A DNA stretch of 56,267 bases, taken from Denitromonas halophila (GTDB lineage Bacteria > Pseudomonadota > Gammaproteobacteria > Burkholderiales > Rhodocyclaceae). Of the stretch, positions 8,527-16,394 are shown in pieces; positions within the stretch are counted from its first letter, which is position 1, and every line of letters starts with the position of its first letter. Both the position numbers and the translations under genes were made by a program. The stretch spans positions 1 through 56,267 of the forward strand of contig NZ_VMNK01000020.1 in assembly GCF_007625155.1 (NCBI RefSeq), read 5' to 3'. Below the pieces are notes generated by a model. The model ran no database searches, was not told where the DNA came from, and saw only the letters and a list, made by a program, of their open reading frames with translations.

Positions 8527-9483
8527 TTACTTCAGCCGATCCGGCACCGCGATGCCGGCCTCGGCGTAGTACTTGAGCGCGCCAGGATGCAACTTGACGC
8601 CGATGTTGTCGAGCAGCGAGGCATCGATACTCTTCCACCACGGATTGGACTTGGCCATCTCGGCCAGGCCCTCCCAATAACTGCGGGTGAGCTGATAGGC
8701 GGTCGCTTCGTCCATGTCGGTGAGCGCGTAGGCGATGACCGGCAGCGAGGTGGTGACCACATCGGTATCCACGCCCGGGTAGGTGCCTTTCGGAATCACC
8801 AGGCGGGTGCGGCCGGTGGCCTTGACCTGCTCATCGGTCATCGACAGCAAGGTGACCGGCGAGCTGGCGGCCGCTTCAACGACGTTGGGCGCAGGCCATG
8901 AACCGGCAGTGGCGAAACCGTCGACCTGGCGGTTCTTCATTGCCGCGCCGGCCCCGGAGAGCTCGATGTCGATCACCTCCACCTTGTCTTCGATGCCGAA
9001 CAGTTTGAAGTTCTTCACCGCCTCGGTGGCGCCGAAGGAGCCCTTGCCGGTCACAAAGCGCTTGCCGGCCAGGTCGGCAAAACTGTTGATGCCCGCGTCG
9101 GCCCGCACCACGTAGTGCATGGTCAGCGACGGAATCGGGAACATCGCGCGGATCTTCTTGAAGGCTTCGTCCGCCGGCTCGAAGGGCTTCTCGCCCGCCA
9201 CCGCCTTCTCGACCAGCGCCGGGGGCGAGGTAAACATGTAATTGGCGTCGCGACCGGCGGCCTCCATCACGTTCTGCACCGAGCCCTGGCTCTCTTCGAC
9301 CGTGACGATGATGGCGCTGGCACTGGCCTTCTTGACGGACTCGCCGATCTGCACGGCCATCTGGTAGTAAGACGTGCCGGCCTTCGCCGCCTTGAGGGTG
9401 ACGCGGGTTTCGGCCGTTGCCAGCGAGGCGCTCAGGGCCAGCGTGAGCGCCGCGCCCAGGGTTGCCATATGTCCAAGCTTCAT
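8527..9483 (-). CDS. TAXI family TRAP transporter solute-binding protein
   Basis: A 318-residue periplasmic protein with a signal peptide (MKLGHMATLG to an AxA site near residue 25). It has typical TAXI features: the early LKAAKAGTSYYQMA segment, VEESQGSVQNV, and GKRFVTGKGSFG. TAXI proteins deliver substrate to fused TRAP permeases, and one follows downstream. ATG 9483 is preferred because GGAGA lies just upstream; an in-frame ATG at 9495 would add four residues. The gene is read away from the adjacent IclR gene's 3' end (same strand, 211 nt apart). The substrate is unknown. Confidence 0.92.
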   Translation of the reverse strand: MKLGHMATLGAALTLALSASLATAETRVTLKAAKAGTSYYQMAVQIGESVKKASASAIIVTVEESQGSVQNVMEAAGRDANYMFTSPPALVEKAVAGEKPFEPADEAFKKIRAMFPIPSLTMHYVVRADAGINSFADLAGKRFVTGKGSFGATEAVKNFKLFGIEDKVEVIDIELSGAGAAMKNRQVDGFATAGSWPAPNVVEAAASSPVTLLSMTDEQVKATGRTRLVIPKGTYPGVDTDVVTTSLPVIAYALTDMDEATAYQLTRSYWEGLAEMAKSNPWWKSIDASLLDNIGVKLHPGALKYYAEAGIAVPDRLK

Positions 9484-9694
9484 AGTTTTCTCCATCGAAT
9501 CGCGTTTCCCGAGAAGGAAACCGGCCAGGTTTTGCCTGACGGAATGTATTGGTTCTTGTTCTGGATGCTGTGCGTCGGGATGCTTCCCGAATGCGGCGAA
9601 AGTACTATCGCACAAAGCGCCGCAGGGGGAGCCGAATTTATTGTTATCGGGTTGTGTCTGCTGTAAATGCTTGGGGTCGACTAAGCCGAAAGTA

Positions 9695-10486
9695 TCAGTT
9701 CTCGGGCCGCGACTGCCCCAGCCGCTGCGAGATTTCGCGGGCGCTGGTCATCAGCCGGGTGGCGATGGGTCCGTCCCAGGCCGGGTCGAAGCTGCTGGCC
9801 GGGCCCATGGCGGTGAGGGCGAGGGTGAGGTGGTTGCCGCTGTCGAAGACGGGGGCGGAGAAGGCGTTGATGCCGGGGATGGGGTTGCCCAGGGCGCGGG
9901 CGAGGCCGTGTTGGCGGATCTCGGCGAGGGTGTCGTCGACATGGCGGCGCGACTGGCGCAGGGCGGGCTGCTCGCCACCGCCGAGTTGGGCCAGCTCGCT
10001 TTCGACCAGCGGGCGGGTGATGCGCTCGGGCAGGAAGGCGGCGAACAGCCGGCCGGTGGCCGAGGCCATGAGCGGGGTCATGACGGTGCCGGGGCGCATG
10101 TTCACATGGATGGGGCGGCTGCATTCTTCGATGCGCACGATGGTTGGGCCGCGGTTGCCCCACACGGCGATGGCGATGTTCAGCTGCAGGTCGTCGGCCA
10201 GCTGGGCGACGGCCGGGGTGGCGGCGCGGATCGGTTCGACCTGTTCGAGTGCCGTCAGCCCCAGTTGCAGCGAGAAGGCGCCCAGGCCGTAGCGGCCGGT
10301 GGCGGCGTCCTGCTCGATGAGGCCAAGTTTGCAGAAGCTGACCAGGTAGGGGTGCGCCTTGGCGGGCGGCATGCCGGCTTCGCGCGCCAGATCGCGCAGC
10401 ATCATGGGGGCGCCGTGGCGAACGAGCGCTTGTAACAGCGTGCCGCCGACTTCGATCGACTGGATGCCTCGGCGATCACGTTCCAT
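9695..10486 (-). CDS. IclR family transcriptional regulator
   Basis: A 263-residue protein with an N-terminal winged helix (residues about 8-65, RGIQSIEVGG to LGLIEQD) and a C-terminal effector-binding GAF-like domain. GINAFSAPVFD near residue 207 is typical of the family. IclR proteins often control aromatic catabolic operons in response to the substrate. It is divergent from the MBL/monooxygenase genes and upstream of the TAXI-TRAP genes. A 36-bp imperfect palindrome in the divergent promoter region is the likely operator. The regulator call is firm; its ligand is unknown. Confidence 0.93.
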   Translation of the reverse strand: MERDRRGIQSIEVGGTLLQALVRHGAPMMLRDLAREAGMPPAKAHPYLVSFCKLGLIEQDAATGRYGLGAFSLQLGLTALEQVEPIRAATPAVAQLADDLQLNIAIAVWGNRGPTIVRIEECSRPIHVNMRPGTVMTPLMASATGRLFAAFLPERITRPLVESELAQLGGGEQPALRQSRRHVDDTLAEIRQHGLARALGNPIPGINAFSAPVFDSGNHLTLALTAMGPASSFDPAWDGPIATRLMTSAREISQRLGQSRPEN

Positions 10487-10565
10487 GGTGTGGATGTCTT
10501 CCTTGTTTTTCGCGGCATCTTAGCAGTTTTCGGGTGTCCTATCGGAGCCTCGTCAGTGAATTAAA

Positions 10566-10601
10566 ATTCGTTATTAACAAAATCATTGACTAATGACGAA
10601 T
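10566..10601. promoter_or_regulatory. Candidate IclR operator (inverted repeat)
   Basis: Left arm ATTCGTTATTA (10566-10576) and right arm TAATGACGAAT (10591-10601) match at 10 of 11 positions as an inverted repeat with a 14-nt spacer. It lies between the divergent IclR and MBL genes and overlaps the -35 element of the plus-strand promoter, as expected for IclR-type control. Confidence 0.6.
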
Positions 10602-10614
10602 CAAAAACTAGCAT
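10586..10614 (+). promoter_or_regulatory. Sigma-70-type promoter for the MBL/monooxygenase genes
   Basis: TTGACT (10586-10591), a 17-bp spacer and TAGCAT (10609-10614) give a good sigma-70 match. Transcription would start near 10621, about 70 nt before the MBL start codon. The -35 overlaps the right arm of the candidate IclR operator. Confidence 0.55.
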
Positions 10615-10690
10615 GAGGATGTCGCGGTTGCCTGGATGTGCGCATCCGATTCGAGCGACCCAGCCCCACACCCAGATCATGGAGCACCTT

Positions 10691-11656
10691 ATGAACACCA
10701 AAGTCTTTGCTTCCCAGGCCGACCTGGAAGTAAAAAAAACCACCTTCGAGCAACTCTCTGCCCACTGCTGGGCCTACACCGCCGAGGGCGATCCCAACAC
10801 CGGCGTGATCATCACAGACGAAGCCGTGCTGATCTGCGACACGCTGGCCACGCCGCTGATGGCGCAGAGCCTGATCGCCGAGATCCGCAAGGTCAGCCAG
10901 GCGCCGATCAAGTATGTGGTGCTGTCGCACTATCACGCGGTGCGCGTGCTGGGGGCGTCGGGTTACAAGGCCGAGGGCATGGAGCAGATCATCGCCAGCC
11001 AGGGCACCTATGAAATGATCGTCGAGCGCGGCGAGCAGGACATGAAGAGCGAGTACGAGCGCTTCCCGCGGCTGTTCCAGAATTTTGACTCCGTGCCGGG
11101 CCTGACCTGGCCGACCATGGTGTTCAAGGACGAGATGACCCTGTACATGGGCGGCCTCGAAGTGAAGGTGATGCACCTGGGCCCCGGCCACACCAAGGGC
11201 GACACCGTGGTGTGGGTGCCGAGCGAGCAGGTGCTGTTCTCGGGTGACCTGGTCGAGTGCGATGCGGCCTGCTACACCGGCGATGCGCAATTGGAAGAAT
11301 GGCCCGCCACGCTGGATGCGATCTCCGCGCTCAATCCGCAGGCCGTGGTGCCGGGCCGTGGCCCCGCGCTGACCTCGCCGCAGAAAGTGGCCGAGGGTCT
11401 GGCCTACACCCGCGACTTCGTCACCACGCTGTTCAGTTCGGCCAAAGAGGCCGCCGCACAGGGTCTGGATCTGAAAGCCGCGATGGCGCTGGTGCGCAAG
11501 AACATGGATCCGAAGTTCGGCCAGGTGTTCATCTATGAGCACTGCCTGCCCTTCGACGTGACCCGCGCGGTGGATGAAGCCAGCGGCATCAAGCATCCGC
11601 GGATCTGGACGGCCGAACGCGACCAGGAAATGTGGCACGCGCTGCAGGCCGATTGA
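10691..11656 (+). CDS. Metallo-beta-lactamase-fold protein with degenerate metal site
   Basis: A 321-residue MBL-fold protein. The usual HxHxDH motif reads H80-Y-H82-A-V-R, so the Asp and His of the second metal site are missing. GPGHTKGD (His167) and SGD (Asp186) are present. The last histidine, normally in a GHG-like loop, is replaced in VPGRGP (around 221-225). Only one metal site (H80, H82, H167, D186) therefore seems possible. The start at ATG 10691 has GGAG six nt upstream; an in-frame ATG at 10679 is less likely. It is the first gene of an apparent operon with the FAD monooxygenase. Function is unknown: a hydrolase or an unusual oxygenase of the local aromatic pathway are both possible, as inference from context. 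Confidence 0.88.
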   Translation: MNTKVFASQADLEVKKTTFEQLSAHCWAYTAEGDPNTGVIITDEAVLICDTLATPLMAQSLIAEIRKVSQAPIKYVVLSHYHAVRVLGASGYKAEGMEQIIASQGTYEMIVERGEQDMKSEYERFPRLFQNFDSVPGLTWPTMVFKDEMTLYMGGLEVKVMHLGPGHTKGDTVVWVPSEQVLFSGDLVECDAACYTGDAQLEEWPATLDAISALNPQAVVPGRGPALTSPQKVAEGLAYTRDFVTTLFSSAKEAAAQGLDLKAAMALVRKNMDPKFGQVFIYEHCLPFDVTRAVDEASGIKHPRIWTAERDQEMWHALQAD

Positions 11657-11662
11657 AACCCC

Positions 11663-11690
11663 TAGGGCGGATAAGCGCAGCGCATCCGCC
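11663..11690. repeat. REP/MITE-like repeat (copy 2, half element)
   Basis: TAGGGCGGATAAGCGCAGCG followed by CATCCGCC, matching one arm of the element at 13769-13848 and the left arm at 139. It lies between the MBL gene and the FAD monooxygenase gene, within a 146-nt gap. Confidence 0.75.
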
Positions 11691-11802
11691 GAACGATGGG
11701 GCAAGAACAACCCCCGGTGGCCCACGGGCCGCCAGATCCCCAACCCGGCGCACAACGAACAGACCGGGCGAGATCCTAAAAATGTCCAAAGGAGGACGCG
11801 AC

Positions 11803-13470
11803 GTGCTGAGTACCTATCAGTATCCCAAGTACGAATATCGCAAGCCGGCTGAACTGGCCGCAGGTGAGAACGGCGCGCCGGGGCGTTACCCGGTAGTGGT
11901 GGTCGGAGCCGGCCCGGTGGGCTTGTCGGCGGCGATCGATCTGGCGATCCAGGGCCAGAAAGTGGTGGTGCTGGACAACGACGACACGGTGTCGATCGGC
12001 TCGCGCGGGGTGTGCTACGCCAAGCGCGCGCTGGAGGTGCTCGACCGCCTCGGCTGTGGCGACGAGATGGTGAATAAAGGCGTGTCGTGGAACGTCGGCC
12101 GCACCTTCTTCCGCGAAGAAGAGGTGTTCAACTTCAACCTCTGCCCCGAGCCGGATCATCACCGCCCGGGCATGATCAACCTCCAGCAGTACTACCTGGA
12201 GGAGTATTTGGTGAAGCGCGCCGTCGAAGTCGGTGTGGATCTGCGCTGGAAGAGCACCGTGATCGCGGTGAACCCCGGCGAAGACACCACCGGCCTGCGC
12301 GTCGAGACGCCCGACGGCGTCTACAACATTGAGGCCGACTGGCTGGTGGTCGGCGACGGCGCCCGCTCGAGCATCCGCACCATGCTGGGGCTGGACATCG
12401 ACGGCAAGATCTTCATGGATCGCTTTCTGATCGCCGACGTGGTGATGAAGGCCGACTTCCCGACCGAGCGCTGGTTCTGGTTTGATCCGCCCTTCCACCG
12501 CAATCAGTCGGTGCTGCTGCATCGTCAGTCAGATAACGTGTTCCGCATCGACTTCCAGCTCGGCTGGAATGCCGACCCGGCGGAAGAGAAAAAGCCCGAG
12601 AACGTCGTCCCGCGCATCAAGGCGATGTTGGGCGATGACCGCGAATTCGATCTCGAATGGGTCAGCGTCTACACCTTCCAGTGCCGCCGCATGAACAGCT
12701 TCCGCCACGGCCGCGTGCTGTTTGTCGGTGACGCCGCGCACCAGGTCTCGCCCTTCGGTGCGCGGGGCGCCAACTCGGGCATCCAGGACACCGACAACCT
12801 GGCCTGGAAGCTCAAGCTGGTGATGGACGGCAAAGCGCCGTCCACGCTGCTCGACACCTACTCCGAAGAGCGCGTGTTCGCGGCCGACGAAAACCTGATG
12901 AACTCGACCCGCTCCACCGATTTCATCACCCCCAAGAGCACCACCAGCAAAACCTTCCGCAACGCCGTGCTGGGCCTCGCCGAGCACTACCCGTTTGCCC
13001 GTGCGCTGGTGAACTCCGGCCGGCTCTCGGTGCCCGCCTACCTCACCGAATCGCGGCTCAACACCGCTGACACCGACGCTTTCGCCGGCAAGATGGTGCC
13101 GGGCGCGCCGATGGACGATGCGCCCATCGAAACCGACACCGGCGAGTCGTGGCTGCTGCAGGTGCTCGGCAACCGCTTCCAGTTGCTGGTGTTTGCCGAT
13201 GACGCGAGCCAGGTGGCCGATGCCGCCGCGCTGGCTGACCTGGCCAACAACACCGTGCCGGTGCAGGTCATTGTCGTTGCCAAGACCGGCATCGCCCCGG
13301 CCGGCCTCAAAACCGTCATCGACACCCGCGGCTGCATTGCCGAACGCTACGACGCCCAGCCCGGCACCTGCTATCTGGCCCGCCCAGACCAGCATGTCGC
13401 CGCCCGCTGGCGCGCCTTCGACGCCGCCGCCGTCAAGAAAGCCGTGGCCGTGGCCACCTGCAACGCCTGA
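11803..13470 (+). CDS. FAD-dependent aromatic monooxygenase (PHBH/MhpA-like)
   Basis: A 555-residue class A flavoprotein monooxygenase. It has the dinucleotide-binding GAGPVGL (35-41), the DG-type motif GDGARSS (around residue 186), and GDAAHQVSPFGARGANSG (about 309-326). The C-terminus has a thioredoxin-like extension common in MhpA- and phenol-hydroxylase-like members. The family uses NAD(P)H and O2 to hydroxylate phenolic or benzoic substrates. The start is a GTG at 11803 with GGAGG seven nt upstream; upstream ATGs lack this. It is followed 11 nt later by the DUF2783 gene. The likely role is ring hydroxylation ahead of a gentisate-, homogentisate- or hydroquinone-type cleavage. The substrate cannot be read from sequence. 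Confidence 0.92.
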   Translation: MLSTYQYPKYEYRKPAELAAGENGAPGRYPVVVVGAGPVGLSAAIDLAIQGQKVVVLDNDDTVSIGSRGVCYAKRALEVLDRLGCGDEMVNKGVSWNVGRTFFREEEVFNFNLCPEPDHHRPGMINLQQYYLEEYLVKRAVEVGVDLRWKSTVIAVNPGEDTTGLRVETPDGVYNIEADWLVVGDGARSSIRTMLGLDIDGKIFMDRFLIADVVMKADFPTERWFWFDPPFHRNQSVLLHRQSDNVFRIDFQLGWNADPAEEKKPENVVPRIKAMLGDDREFDLEWVSVYTFQCRRMNSFRHGRVLFVGDAAHQVSPFGARGANSGIQDTDNLAWKLKLVMDGKAPSTLLDTYSEERVFAADENLMNSTRSTDFITPKSTTSKTFRNAVLGLAEHYPFARALVNSGRLSVPAYLTESRLNTADTDAFAGKMVPGAPMDDAPIETDTGESWLLQVLGNRFQLLVFADDASQVADAAALADLANNTVPVQVIVVAKTGIAPAGLKTVIDTRGCIAERYDAQPGTCYLARPDQHVAARWRAFDAAAVKKAVAVATCNA

Positions 13471-13481
13471 GGAGACCGACC

Positions 13482-13706
13482 ATGTCCCTGATCACCACCA
13501 GCAATTTCGCCGAACCGGGCAAGCGCTACTTTCAGACCTTCAGCCCCGGCGACGACTTCTACGAAGCCCTCATCGACATGCACCGCGACCTCACCGACGA
13601 ACAGTCGGCCATGGTCAACGCGCGCTTGATTCTGCTGTTGTCGAACCATATTGGCGACATCAGCGTGCTGCGCGAGGCGATGGACAAGGCCCGCGAAGGG
13701 GTTTGA
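13482..13706 (+). CDS. DUF2783 domain protein
   Basis: A 74-residue soluble protein with the pattern of DUF2783 (DDFYEALIDMHRDL, then LILLLSNHIGD). It lies 11 nt after the FAD monooxygenase stop behind GGAG, so it is co-translated. Members of this family often accompany class A flavin monooxygenases, and a small partner or stabilising role is plausible but unproven. No cofactor motifs are visible. Confidence 0.85.
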   Translation: MSLITTSNFAEPGKRYFQTFSPGDDFYEALIDMHRDLTDEQSAMVNARLILLLSNHIGDISVLREAMDKAREGV

Positions 13707-13768
13707 TGCGCTCCTGTCGCAGTGAAGAAACGGCGGGCCGCGGCTCGCCGTTTCTCGTTGACCGTGCC

Positions 13769-13848
13769 GTAGGGCGGATAAGCGCAGCGCATCCGCCGAA
13801 CACCGCCCCGACGCGGCACCGATGGCGGATGCGCCTTATCCGCCCTAC
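13769..13848. repeat. REP/MITE-like palindromic repeat (copy 3, full element)
   Basis: The left arm starts GTAGGGCGGATAAG and the right arm ends CTTATCCGCCCTAC, forming inverted termini of at least 13 bp. The interior includes two GGCGGATGCG-type half repeats in opposite orientation. Same family as 139-205 and 11663-11690. Confidence 0.8.
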
Positions 13849-13964
13849 GGCGCTGAGAGGCTCTGCAAGGCCGCGGCGCCCACGCGGTTACGCGCCCGAT
13901 GTTGGACCTTGATTACCCTGCTGGATTCGACCATCCGTTGGCCGGGTCTCGCCCCGGCGGGCGA

Positions 13965-13995
13965 CTTACTTTCTTGCTTGTGCAAGAAAGATAAG
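13965..13995. repeat. Second intergenic palindrome family
   Basis: CTTACTTTCTTGC, a TTGT loop and GCAAGAAAGATAAG form an inverted repeat with a single one-base bulge. It sits in a longer conserved-looking intergenic block (about 13940-14060) of a kind found scattered in proteobacterial genomes. It could fold as a stable hairpin in RNA. Confidence 0.6.
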
Positions 13996-14391
13996 CAAAG
14001 AAGCACACCCCGCCGTCGTGGCCCTTCGGGCTTCCCTCCCTCCGCAAGCACGGGGCGGGCAGCTTCGCAAACTCGCCCTGCGGGCTCAAACAAGCGAAGC
14101 CGCTTTTTCCACCCCGCACTTGCTGCGGTCGGCACGGCAGAGGGGCGAGGTGGGTGCTTGCCTGTGTGGCCTTGGTCGAACCGGGAGGTCGGCTCGGCGG
14201 CAAGGTGCAATAACCGAAGGGCATTGCACCGTTCAACGGTTGCGCCGTGTTGGAATAGATTCAGCCACATCGAATCTACTCAAGGTATGAGCTTTGAGGA
14301 TGGCGGCCTTTTTTTGAGATAACGTGTGATGCTACTGGGTATCGTTGTCGTCTATCACTAGTTCGTATCCAATCAAGCAGGGGGAAAATCA

Positions 14392-14640
14392 ATGAGAACT
14401 GTGCTCTTGACTTCTATTTTCCTCATGATAGCTGGGTGTTCCACAGTCCAAGAAATACGGCGTCCCGACGGCTCAGTGGAGTATTTGATCGCGTGCGGAG
14501 CAAGCCTTGGTTGGAACATCTGCTATGACAAGGCAAACCAAGTGTGCCCTTCGGGCTACAAAACGTTGTTGCGAGATGCCGGCTTCAATCGCAAGGAGTT
14601 GCACATTTCCTGTCCCGCCGAACGTCATAGTTCGCAGTAA
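14392..14640 (+). CDS. Small hypothetical lipoprotein
   Basis: An 82-residue protein with a lipoprotein signal: MRTVLLTSIFLMIAGC, lipobox IAGC, with Cys16 as the lipidated residue. The mature part has four or more further cysteines (ACG, ICYD, VCPSG, SCP), suggesting disulfides in the periplasm. It is preceded by GGGGG about seven nt before the ATG. Base use is more AT-rich than neighbouring catabolic genes, and it stands alone between repeat-rich DNA and a convergent LysR gene. I do not recognise a family. Confidence 0.7.
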   Translation: MRTVLLTSIFLMIAGCSTVQEIRRPDGSVEYLIACGASLGWNICYDKANQVCPSGYKTLLRDAGFNRKELHISCPAERHSSQ

Positions 14641-14801
14641 AGTGAGATAGTCGAAAGGCATTTGCTCTTCCTCCGCCGCTGCTTGCTGCAAAACAGCTGC
14701 GCCAGTCGGACCTACGGGGTAGGCGGACTGAGTCGCCCCGGACGCCATCGTTTGAAGTATCAGCCCTCCAGTGGTCAGAGTGAGCGGGCTTCTCGTTGGA
14801 T

Positions 14802-15710
14802 TCACTTCGCATACCCCTCATGCTCCCCGATATACCGAAACAGAAAATCCCGAAAACTCTGCGACGCGGGCGTGAGCGATCGGCCGTTGCGGCTGAAGGT
14901 GTAGAAGCGTCGTGTCACCACCGGGTCGACCAGCGGGCGCATCTCCAACCCGTACAGCCGCACGAGCGAGGCGGCGTAGGGGATGCAGACGGTGATGCCG
15001 AGGCCTGAACTGACCATGCTGAGGGCGGTGGACATGAAGGCGACGGTGGTGTTGGGGTCGAGGGATTTTTCGCGCATGGCGGTGTGCAGGTCGACCGACA
15101 GGCGTTCGGTGAATTGGCCTTGCAGGGCGATCAGTGGCCAGGCTTCGAGGTCGGTCCAGCCGACGGTTTTCTGTTTGGCGAGGGCGTGATCGGGCGGGAA
15201 GACGGCGACAAAGGGCAGCTCGAACAGGGTGGTGGCGTCGATGTCGGAGTTGGGGTCGCGTTCGGGGCCGACGCCGAAGTCGACCTCGCCGGAGAACACG
15301 CGCGAGACGACGCTCTCGACCGCACAATCGACGAGCCGGATGCGGATGTCGGGGTGTTCGGCGCTGTAGGCGGCGATGACCTCGGGCAGCAGGGTGCAGG
15401 CCATCAGCTGCGGGGCGGCGACGCGCACGGTGCCTTTCTTGAGGGCTTTGAGTTTGGTGGCTTCGTCGATGACGTTGTCGAGGTCGTGCAGGATTTTCTC
15501 GATCAGCGGGTAGAGCTCGCGGCCGGTGTCGGAGAGCTGGATGCGGCGAGTGCTGCGGTCGATCAGGCGCAGGCTGAGCGAGCTTTCGAGTTCCTTGATC
15601 AGGCCGGACAGCGCGGATTGCGTGATGAACAGGCTCTCGGCGGCGAGGGTGAAGCTGCCGGTGCGCGAGACGGCGACAAAGGCGCGGAGCTGGCGCAGGG
15701 TGATATTCAT
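14802..15710 (-). CDS. LysR family transcriptional regulator
   Basis: A 302-residue LTTR with the N-terminal winged helix (MNITLRQLRAFVAV, then SLFITQSALSGLIKELE, residues about 3-62) and a periplasmic-binding-like effector domain. It is divergent from the VOC/FAH/TRAP genes, the classic LTTR arrangement, and the intergenic region has a matching palindrome. The start at 15710 was chosen to match the family N-terminus; the open frame continues 28 codons upstream through the operator. It probably activates the divergent catabolic operon when a pathway intermediate is present. Confidence 0.94.
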   Translation of the reverse strand: MNITLRQLRAFVAVSRTGSFTLAAESLFITQSALSGLIKELESSLSLRLIDRSTRRIQLSDTGRELYPLIEKILHDLDNVIDEATKLKALKKGTVRVAAPQLMACTLLPEVIAAYSAEHPDIRIRLVDCAVESVVSRVFSGEVDFGVGPERDPNSDIDATTLFELPFVAVFPPDHALAKQKTVGWTDLEAWPLIALQGQFTERLSVDLHTAMREKSLDPNTTVAFMSTALSMVSSGLGITVCIPYAASLVRLYGLEMRPLVDPVVTRRFYTFSRNGRSLTPASQSFRDFLFRYIGEHEGYAK

Positions 15711-15711
15711 T

Positions 15712-15733
15712 AGATCATCCGATAAATTGATCT
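15712..15733. promoter_or_regulatory. LysR-type operator palindrome
   Basis: AGATCA (15712-15717), N10, TGATCT (15728-15733): a perfect 6-bp inverted repeat directly upstream of the LysR start codon. It overlaps the -35 element of the divergent promoter, so one site could give both autorepression and activation. Confidence 0.6.
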
Positions 15734-15753
15734 GAAAAAGCTGTTTGTATGAT
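15727..15753 (+). promoter_or_regulatory. Candidate promoter of the VOC/FAH/TRAP operon
   Basis: TTGATC (15727-15732), 15-bp spacer, TATGAT (15748-15753). The short spacer is typical of promoters that need an activator, and the LysR palindrome overlaps the -35. Transcription would start near 15760, about 86 nt before the VOC start codon. Confidence 0.5.
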
Positions 15754-15845
15754 AGATCGTTCTGGGCTGTAATGGACACATCGGCCAGTGGCATCGGCCC
15801 GAAACGCGCAGAGACCGGTCAGGTCCGCATAAAGGAGACAGCAAA

Positions 15846-16394
15846 ATGAGCTTGGTCCAGAAAATCCATCACGTGGCATACCGTTGCATTGACGCGCTGG
15901 AGACGGCGCGCTGGTACGAAAAGCACCTCGACATGAAGCTGGTGCTGTCGATCGCCGAGGACGCCGTACCTTCCACTGGCGCTCCCGATCCCTATATGCA
16001 CATCTTCATGGATGCGGGCATGGGCAACGTGCTGGCCTTCTTCGAGCTGCCGACCTGCTCGCCGATGGGCCGCGACGAAAACACGCCGAACTGGACCCAG
16101 CACCTGGCGCTGGAAGTCGATTCGATGGAAACGCTGATGGCCGCCAAGGCGCGGCTCGAGGCCGCCGGCATTGAGGTGATCGGCCCGACCGACCACGCGC
16201 TGTTCAAGTCGATCTACTTCTTTGATCCGAATGGTCACCGTCTGGAGCTGGCCGCCAACACGCTGCGTCCGGGTATGCTCGAAGCGCTCGACACCGTGAA
16301 GTGGGACATGCTCGAGGAGTGGGCCAAGACCAAGAAGGCGCCCAAGCACGCCGCGTGGATGCACGACGGCAGTTATGTGGAGATGTTCAAGTGA
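15846..16394 (+). CDS. VOC-superfamily metalloprotein (glyoxalase/dioxygenase fold)
   Basis: A 182-residue protein of two beta-alpha-beta-beta-beta modules. Expected metal ligands are His9 (IHHVAYR), Glu67 (FFELP), His86 (QHLALEV) and Glu134 (DPNGHRLELA). The last motif is shared by type I extradiol dioxygenases and glyoxalase I. Strong AGGAGA ribosome site. It is the first gene of the LysR-controlled operon and overlaps the FAH gene by 4 nt. Because the pathway here has isomerase and hydrolase genes but no cupin ring-cleavage enzyme, this protein is one candidate for that step. Lactoylglutathione-lyase-like or isomerase chemistry is equally possible. Function is inferred. Confidence 0.88.
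   Translation: MSLVQKIHHVAYRCIDALETARWYEKHLDMKLVLSIAEDAVPSTGAPDPYMHIFMDAGMGNVLAFFELPTCSPMGRDENTPNWTQHLALEVDSMETLMAAKARLEAAGIEVIGPTDHALFKSIYFFDPNGHRLELAANTLRPGMLEALDTVKWDMLEEWAKTKKAPKHAAWMHDGSYVEMFK

Larger units (their letters stand above)
13707..14391. other. Gene-free interval rich in short palindromic repeats
   Basis: This 685-nt stretch holds a repeat element at 13769-13848 and a second palindrome at 13965-13995. The flanking sequence is of the kind often seen as interspersed intergenic repeats in proteobacteria. Open frames through it lack ribosome sites and read as translated repeat. From about 14280 the DNA becomes AT-richer and leads into the small lipoprotein gene. I see no RNA gene. 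Confidence 0.6.

Noticed and set aside
13822-14322. Open frame of 166 codons in the repeat-rich gap
   Set aside because: It reads through palindromic repeats, has no ribosome site, and the translation is of the kind seen whenever this intergenic repeat is translated.
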